From an uncultured Rikenellaceae bacterium (lineage in GTDB: Bacteria; Bacteroidota; Bacteroidia; Bacteroidales; Rikenellaceae): DNA of 9,525 nucleotides. The notes beneath the pieces are model-generated. The model had not been told where the DNA came from, made no database searches, and was given only the letters and a program-made list of their open reading frames with translations. Below, one piece after another: positions 5,256-9,525 of the stretch; position 1 is the stretch's first letter; each line of letters begins with the position of its first letter. The position numbers and the translations under genes are program-made. The stretch is taken from assembly GCA_947176715.1 (NCBI GenBank), contig CAMWRR010000057.1:1-9525 (forward strand), read 5' to 3'.

Positions 5256-6509
5256 CTATCTTAGCATAGTTACCGCGCGGTCCACCGCCTCACGCAGACG
5301 GTCTATCTCATTACGGGTGTTGTAGAAAGCCATCGACGCGCGCACCATGCCGGTTACGCCGTAATGGGCCATGAGCGGCTGGGCGCAATGGGTACCGGTC
5401 CTTACGGCCACCCCCATCTTGTCGAGTATCATGCCCATGTCCATGTGGTGGATTCCCTCTACGTTGAACGACACTATCGAACAACGCTCCTCGGGTCCGT
5501 ATATGGTCAGCCCCTCCACCTGCGATAGGCTCTCCACGGCGTGACGTGTGAGCGCCCTCTCGTGCTCCCATGCGGCGGTCATGTCTATACCCCTCAGGTA
5601 ATGTATCGCCTCGCCAAGCCCTATCGCGCCTATGTAGTTGGTGGTCCCCGCCTCGAATTTCAACGGTAGTTGGGCGTATGTGGTCTTCTCGATAGTGACC
5701 TTGTCGACCATGTCGCCGCCGCCCATGTAGGGGGGCATCGCCTCCAACAGCTCGCGCTTGCCGTAGAGCACCCCTATGCCTGTGGGTCCGTATAGCTTGT
5801 GGCCGGAGAATGCGTAGAAGTCGCAGTCTAACGCCCTTACGTCGACCCCGCCGTGCACGATGCCCTGACAGCCGTCCACCGACACTCTGGCTCCCGCCTT
5901 GTGCGCGGCCTCTATTATGCGCGGCAGGTCGGGCAGTGTGCCCAACACGTTGGACGCCTGTGTGACGGCCACTATGCGGGTCCGGTCGGAGAGCATAGCC
6001 TCGTAGGCCTCCATGTCGAGCCGTCCGTCCGGGGTGAGAGGCACCGCCCGCAGACGGGCCCCTTTGCGGGCGCATAACATCTGCCACGGCACTATGTCGG
6101 CGTGGTGCTCCATGTAGGTGATTATCACCTCGTCGCCCTTTTTCACCGTCATGTCGCCGTAGGTTGCGGCCACGAGGTTGATGGATGCCGTAGCCCCCGA
6201 TGTGAAGATTATCTCGGCCGTGTCGGCGGCTCCTATGTAGCTGCGCACCCTCTCGCGGGCCTCCTCGTATAGCGTGGTGACCACGTTGCTCAGATGGTGT
6301 GCGCCGCGGTGTATGTTGGAGTTGTGTTCGCGGTATATGCGGTCTGTGGCCTCTATTACCGGTAGCGGCTTCTGTGCCGTGGCTCCGTTGTCGAGATAGG
6401 CGAGCGGCCTGCCGTTTACGGTCGCGGAGAGTATAGGGAAGTCGGCCCTGATACTCTCTACGTCGAAAGGTGCGGTACCTTTCTTGCTCTCTTCGGTGAA
6501 ACTACACAT
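5256..6509 (-). CDS. sufS: SufS cysteine desulfurase
   Basis: The 417-residue product is a group II, PLP-dependent cysteine desulfurase that removes sulfur from L-cysteine for Fe-S cluster assembly. Visible features are the PLP-lysine in SGHKLYGPTG (Lys238), the VDGCQ aspartate (Asp212), His135 in MEHHAD, the THR-like PLP-phosphate region, and the persulfide cysteine in RTGTHCAQPLM (Cys375). The frame is open upstream to 6962, but that part is a shadow of sufD. ATG 6509 gives the usual SufS N-terminus (FDVESIRADFPILS) and has a purine-rich AAAGAG just before it. Two small departures from the common motifs are VDGCQ for VDGAQ and MEHHAD where Asn usually follows. The gene lies 44 bp after sufD and 4 bp before fic. 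No sufE or sufU is visible in the window. Confidence 0.95.
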   Translation of the reverse strand: MCSFTEESKKGTAPFDVESIRADFPILSATVNGRPLAYLDNGATAQKPLPVIEATDRIYREHNSNIHRGAHHLSNVVTTLYEEARERVRSYIGAADTAEIIFTSGATASINLVAATYGDMTVKKGDEVIITYMEHHADIVPWQMLCARKGARLRAVPLTPDGRLDMEAYEAMLSDRTRIVAVTQASNVLGTLPDLPRIIEAAHKAGARVSVDGCQGIVHGGVDVRALDCDFYAFSGHKLYGPTGIGVLYGKRELLEAMPPYMGGGDMVDKVTIEKTTYAQLPLKFEAGTTNYIGAIGLGEAIHYLRGIDMTAAWEHERALTRHAVESLSQVEGLTIYGPEERCSIVSFNVEGIHHMDMGMILDKMGVAVRTGTHCAQPLMAHYGVTGMVRASMAFYNTRNEIDRLREAVDRAVTMLR

Positions 6510-6553
6510 CTCTTTTATCGTTTGCGGCCTTGCAGTTGCGTGAGCATCCGCGG

Positions 6554-7600
6554 CTATCTTGTCAATCCTGTCTTCTCCGATATCTCCTCTACCAGAGCCA
6601 TGTCGCCTATGTCTGCGAGCACCTCGCCCACGAAGCCCTCTATCTGCAGACGGCGCGCCTCGCTCTCGGGTATGCCTCGCTGACGCATGTAGAATACCGC
6701 CTCCTCCGAGAGCTTGCCTACGGTGGAGCCGTGGGAGCATTTGACATCGTCGGCGTATATCTCGAGCTGTGGCAGAGCCGTAACGCGGGCGGTGTCGGTG
6801 AGCACCACGTTGTTGTTCTGCTGATAGGCCTCTGTGCGGTCGGCGCCGTGGGCCACGTATATGCAACCGTTGAAGCTGAGTCGCGAGCTGTCGTCGGCCA
6901 CCATGCGGAAGAGCTGACGGCTCGATGTGTCGGGCACGGCGTGCTCCACTACGGTGTTGCACTCGGCGCGACCGTCGCCGCGTCCCAACGCTATGCCGTT
7001 AACGTGTGCCGATGCGCCGGCTCCGGAGAGTATCACCTTGGTGTTGTCTGTGAAAGAGCGTGTGCCCGAGGCTATGAGGGTAGAGCGGAAACTGCTCTCC
7101 TCGGCGCACTCTGCCACGGTGGTGCCCGTTATGTCGGCGGCTGAGTCGTCGCCGTCGAAGAATGTCACCGTCTCCAACGAGGCGCCGCGTCCCACCCATA
7201 TCTCGGCAAGACGTCCGCATGCGCACAGTCCGCCCGCATAACGCACCTCCACGAAGGCCGACGCCCCCTCTTCCACTATTATGTAGTTGCGGCAGTTGTG
7301 CCTCCCCTCGCCGGGAGCTACGCCGCCCACGTGTATAGTTATCTTACGTCCGGCATCAACCCCGGCGGGCACATACACCACCAGTCCGCGCTCCCTGTCG
7401 GGACATCCGTAGAGCTTGTCGAACGCAAAGGTGGGGACGCTCCTGAACTTGTCGCCCGCGACCCTCTTGTCTCGCTCCGCCCGTACCAACGCGCCCATCA
7501 CGGCCGCCGCCTCGGGGTAGCGCTCCGTGAAAGAGTCCACCGAGCCTACGAATGCCCCGGCACGCTCCGCCGCCAATGCCCCTTTAACGATTCTGCTCAT
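6554..7600 (-). CDS. sufD: SufD, Fe-S assembly scaffold subunit
   Basis: The 348-residue product is the SufB-like partner in the SufBC2D complex, which builds Fe-S clusters in the cytoplasm and helps acquire iron. The C-terminal beta-helix half is typical: QNNNVVLTDTARVTALPQL (261-279), DVKCSHGSTVG (285-295, with His290 matching the conserved functional histidine) and FYMRQRGIP (303-311). It is shorter than many SufD proteins (about 420-450), mainly because the N-terminal helical region is reduced. The start at ATG 7600 overlaps the end of sufC by 17 bp, which supports coupled translation and leaves little room for a longer start. Confidence 0.93.
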   Translation of the reverse strand: MSRIVKGALAAERAGAFVGSVDSFTERYPEAAAVMGALVRAERDKRVAGDKFRSVPTFAFDKLYGCPDRERGLVVYVPAGVDAGRKITIHVGGVAPGEGRHNCRNYIIVEEGASAFVEVRYAGGLCACGRLAEIWVGRGASLETVTFFDGDDSAADITGTTVAECAEESSFRSTLIASGTRSFTDNTKVILSGAGASAHVNGIALGRGDGRAECNTVVEHAVPDTSSRQLFRMVADDSSRLSFNGCIYVAHGADRTEAYQQNNNVVLTDTARVTALPQLEIYADDVKCSHGSTVGKLSEEAVFYMRQRGIPESEARRLQIEGFVGEVLADIGDMALVEEISEKTGLTR

Positions 7601-8348
7601 CGTCGTAATCTTTTATCAACCAGTCGTAGCCGCGCTCCTCCAGCTCCAATGCCAGCTCCTTGGTGCCGCTGTGTATGATGCGTCCTTTGTAGAGTACGTG
7701 TACGTAGTCGGGCACTATGTAGTCGAGCAGACGCTGGTAGTGGGTTATCACTATGGTGGCGTTGTCGGGCCGTTTGAGCTTGGTGACGCCGGTGGCTACC
7801 ACGCGCAGGGCGTCTATGTCGAGGCCGCTGTCGGTCTCGTCGAGTATGGCGAGTTTGGGCTCCAACATGGCCATCTGGAATATCTCGTTGCGCTTCTTTT
7901 CGCCGCCAGAGAACCCCTCGTTGACACTGCGCGATGTCAGCTTAGAGTCGATCTCCACCACTTCGCTCTTGCTGCGCATCATTTTGATGAACTCACCGGC
8001 AGAGAGAGGTTCGAGTCCCTTGTATTTGCGCTTCTCGTTGACGGCCAGCTTCATGAACGACGCCATGCTCACGCCCGGTATCTCCACCGGATACTGGAAG
8101 CCTATGAACAGCCCCTCGCAGGCGCGCTTCTCTACCGTCATATCGAGCAGATTCTTGCCCTTGAATGTGACGCTGCCGCCCGTGACGGTGAATTTGTCGC
8201 GTCCGGCCAACACCGACGCCAACGTGCTCTTACCCGAGCCGTTGGGGCCCATTATGGCGTGTACCTCCCCGGCCTTTACCGAGAGATTTATCCCTTTCAA
8301 TATCTCTTTGTCCCCTACCGAGGCTCTCAAATCTTTTATCTCTAACAT
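7584..8348 (-). CDS. sufC: SufC ATPase
   Basis: The 254-residue product is the ABC-type ATPase of the SufBC2D complex; it is cytoplasmic and not a transporter. It shows Walker A GPNGSGKST (34-42), Q-loop Gln85 in FQYPVEIPG, the signature FSGGEKKR (146-153), Walker B LAILDETDSGLD (167-178; the DETDSGLD form is characteristic of SufC), and the switch His203. ATP binding is known to dimerise SufC and reshape SufB-SufD for cluster assembly. The length is standard, and the ATG at 8348 gives the normal MLEIKDLRAS start. It follows sufB after 79 bp, the widest gap inside the suf group, and overlaps sufD by 17 bp. Confidence 0.97.
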   Translation of the reverse strand: MLEIKDLRASVGDKEILKGINLSVKAGEVHAIMGPNGSGKSTLASVLAGRDKFTVTGGSVTFKGKNLLDMTVEKRACEGLFIGFQYPVEIPGVSMASFMKLAVNEKRKYKGLEPLSAGEFIKMMRSKSEVVEIDSKLTSRSVNEGFSGGEKKRNEIFQMAMLEPKLAILDETDSGLDIDALRVVATGVTKLKRPDNATIVITHYQRLLDYIVPDYVHVLYKGRIIHSGTKELALELEERGYDWLIKDYDDEQNR

Positions 8349-8427
8349 ATATGCTGTTTTTAGAGACCGTTTTTTATCGAGGTCTGTTTCAGAACCCTCT
8401 TTAGGCCCTATGTCTTAAATTATTATT
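8349..8427 (-). other. AT-rich sufB-sufC intergenic leader with small hairpins
   Basis: This 79-bp gap contains inverted AGACC (8364-8368) and GGTCT (8381-8385) around an AT-rich loop, and a second possible stem using GGTTCTG and CAGACC that shares the same bases. These could protect or process the mRNA between sufB and sufC. No clear promoter box is visible. Confidence 0.3.
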
Positions 8428-9525
8428 TTAACCTACACTGCCTTCCAAATTTATGGCAAGCAGTTTCTGCGCCTCCACGGCGAACTCCATAGGCAGCTTG
8501 CTCAACACCTCGCGGGCGTAGCCGTTGACTATCAGCCCCACGGCATCCTCCGTGGGTATGCCGCGCTGATTGCAGTAGAAGAGCTGGTCTTCGCCTATCT
8601 TGGAGGTGGTGGCCTCGTGCTCTATCACCGCCGAGGGGTTGCCCGCCTCTATCACGGGGAATGTGTGCGCACCGCAGTCGGAGCCTATCAGCAGGGAGTC
8701 GCACTGCGAGTAGTTGCGTACCCCATCGGCCCCCGGCATCACCTTTACCATGCCTCTGTAGCTGTTTTGGCTGAATCCTGCCGATATGCCCTTGGAGACT
8801 ATCCGGCTGCGACTGCCGCGTCCTATGTGTATCATTTTGGTGCCGGTATCGGCCTGTTGGCGGCCGCCGGTCATGGCTACCGAATAAAACTCGCCGTAGC
8901 TTTCGTCGCCTTTGAGTATGCAGCTTGGATATTTCCACGTTATGGCCGAACCGGTCTCCACCTGCGTCCACGAGATCTTCGACCTGTGGCCGCGACATAA
9001 CCCCCTCTTGGTTACGAAGTTGAATACGCCGCCTTTGCCATCCTTATCGCCAGGGTACCAGTTCTGCACCGTTGAATATTTGACCTCGGCGTCGTCCTCG
9101 GCTATAATCTCCACTATGGCGGCGTGGAGCTGGTTTTCGTCGCGCATGGGGGCGGTGCAACCCTCCAAATAGCTCACGTACGCCCCCTTGTCGGCCACTA
9201 TGAGCGTACGCTCGAACTGACCGGTGCCGGCGGCGTTGATGCGGAAGTATGTCGACAGCTCCATAGGGCATCTCACCCCCTCGGGCACGTAGCAGAACGA
9301 GCCGTCGGAGAATACCGCCGAGTTGAGGGCGGCGTAGTAGTTGTCGCTCGGAGGCACCACCTTGGCCATGTACTTGCGTACCAAGTCGGGGTACTCCCTC
9401 ACCGCCTCGGAGAACGAGCAGAATATTATGCCCGACTTCGACAGCTCCTCGCGGAACGTGGTCTTGACCGACACCGAGTCTATCACCGCGTCGACGGCCA
9501 CGCCCGAGAGTACCTTCTGTTCCTC
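8428..9525 (-). CDS. sufB: SufB, Fe-S assembly scaffold subunit (5' end outside window)
   Basis: The window holds 365 C-terminal codons; the family is usually about 480 residues, so roughly 115 N-terminal residues lie beyond the right edge. The fragment begins EEQKVLSGVAVDAVIDSVSV and shows the SufB beta-helix core: CYVPEGVRCPMELSTYFRIN, the EGCTAPMR segment, SKGISAGFSQNSYRG, LLIGSDCGAHTFP and HEATTSKIGEDQLFYCNQRGIP. The Cys in SDCGAHTFP (fragment residue 284) corresponds to E. coli SufB Cys405, which takes part in cluster assembly, and the Glu in SKIGEDQ is also conserved. SufB is the main scaffold on which the nascent Fe-S cluster forms, together with SufC and SufD. The GTG at 9501 is not a plausible start because homology continues upstream of it. 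Any operon promoter or regulator is outside the window. Confidence 0.96.
   Translation of the reverse strand, partial: EEQKVLSGVAVDAVIDSVSVKTTFREELSKSGIIFCSFSEAVREYPDLVRKYMAKVVPPSDNYYAALNSAVFSDGSFCYVPEGVRCPMELSTYFRINAAGTGQFERTLIVADKGAYVSYLEGCTAPMRDENQLHAAIVEIIAEDDAEVKYSTVQNWYPGDKDGKGGVFNFVTKRGLCRGHRSKISWTQVETGSAITWKYPSCILKGDESYGEFYSVAMTGGRQQADTGTKMIHIGRGSRSRIVSKGISAGFSQNSYRGMVKVMPGADGVRNYSQCDSLLIGSDCGAHTFPVIEAGNPSAVIEHEATTSKIGEDQLFYCNQRGIPTEDAVGLIVNGYAREVLSKLPMEFAVEAQKLLAINLEGSVG

Noticed and set aside
6510..6962. A longer SufS that would begin at 6962
   Set aside because: The extra 151 codons run through the sufD gene in another frame and give an arginine- and histidine-rich sequence unlike any SufS N-terminus. 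ATG 6509 gives the normal start.
7527..8345. A 272-codon open frame on the plus strand opposite sufC
   Set aside because: It is an antisense shadow of sufC, with no motif and no independent start context; sufC is unmistakable.
9499..9501. GTG as the start of sufB
   Set aside because: The frame remains open to the window edge and still reads like SufB, and a start here would remove about a quarter of the protein.
1..9525. CRISPR arrays, tRNA or rRNA genes, phage or conjugation genes
   Set aside because: No regularly spaced repeats, cloverleaf-like segments or characteristic genes were seen on either strand.

Overview
The window is a compact, mostly minus-strand block from a GC-rich member of the Bacteroidota, probably Bacteroidales. 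The evidence is the gene content (sufBCDS order, YifB/ComM, a PIF1-type helicase with a Bacteroides-like N-terminus), the lack of clear Shine-Dalgarno sequences, candidate promoters of the TTTG/TAnnTTTG kind, and heavy use of ATA isoleucine codons in otherwise GC-rich genes. A genus cannot be fixed from the sequence alone. Every gene I support reads on the minus strand, so the story runs from high to low coordinates.

Region 9525-3738 looks like one long transcription unit: sufB (5' end outside the window), sufC, sufD, sufS, a class III Fic adenylyltransferase gene and thymidylate kinase (tmk). It ends in a strong intrinsic terminator at 3738-3783. SufBCD is the Fe-S cluster scaffold and ATPase, and SufS supplies its sulfur. 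The fic gene starts 4 bp after the sufS stop. Before a 157-bp miniature inverted-repeat element landed between them, fic would have ended only 3 bp before the tmk start. The element is bounded by TTA direct repeats, and one of these is the fic stop codon.

Region 3802-2663 holds a second, quite different Fic gene. It is visibly AT-richer, has an N-terminal winged-helix-like segment and an N-terminal inhibitory motif, and carries Gln where the catalytic His of the Fic motif normally sits. Its candidate promoter overlaps the tmk terminator and a cluster of ATCGGC repeats.

Region 2662-2281 is a gene-free spacer of 382 bp with several small inverted repeats. It is followed by the Mg-chelatase-like ATPase gene comM/yifB (2280-742), a possible 61-codon gene coupled to it by an ATGA overlap, and the N-terminal third or less of a PIF1/RecD-like helicase that runs off the left edge.

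The parts most worth a second look are the Fic enzyme built into the suf-tmk operon, the precise insertion of the miniature element at its stop codon, the terminator with two alternative pairing partners, and the His-less Fic protein. I see no CRISPR array, tRNA, rRNA or classic multi-gene defence island.
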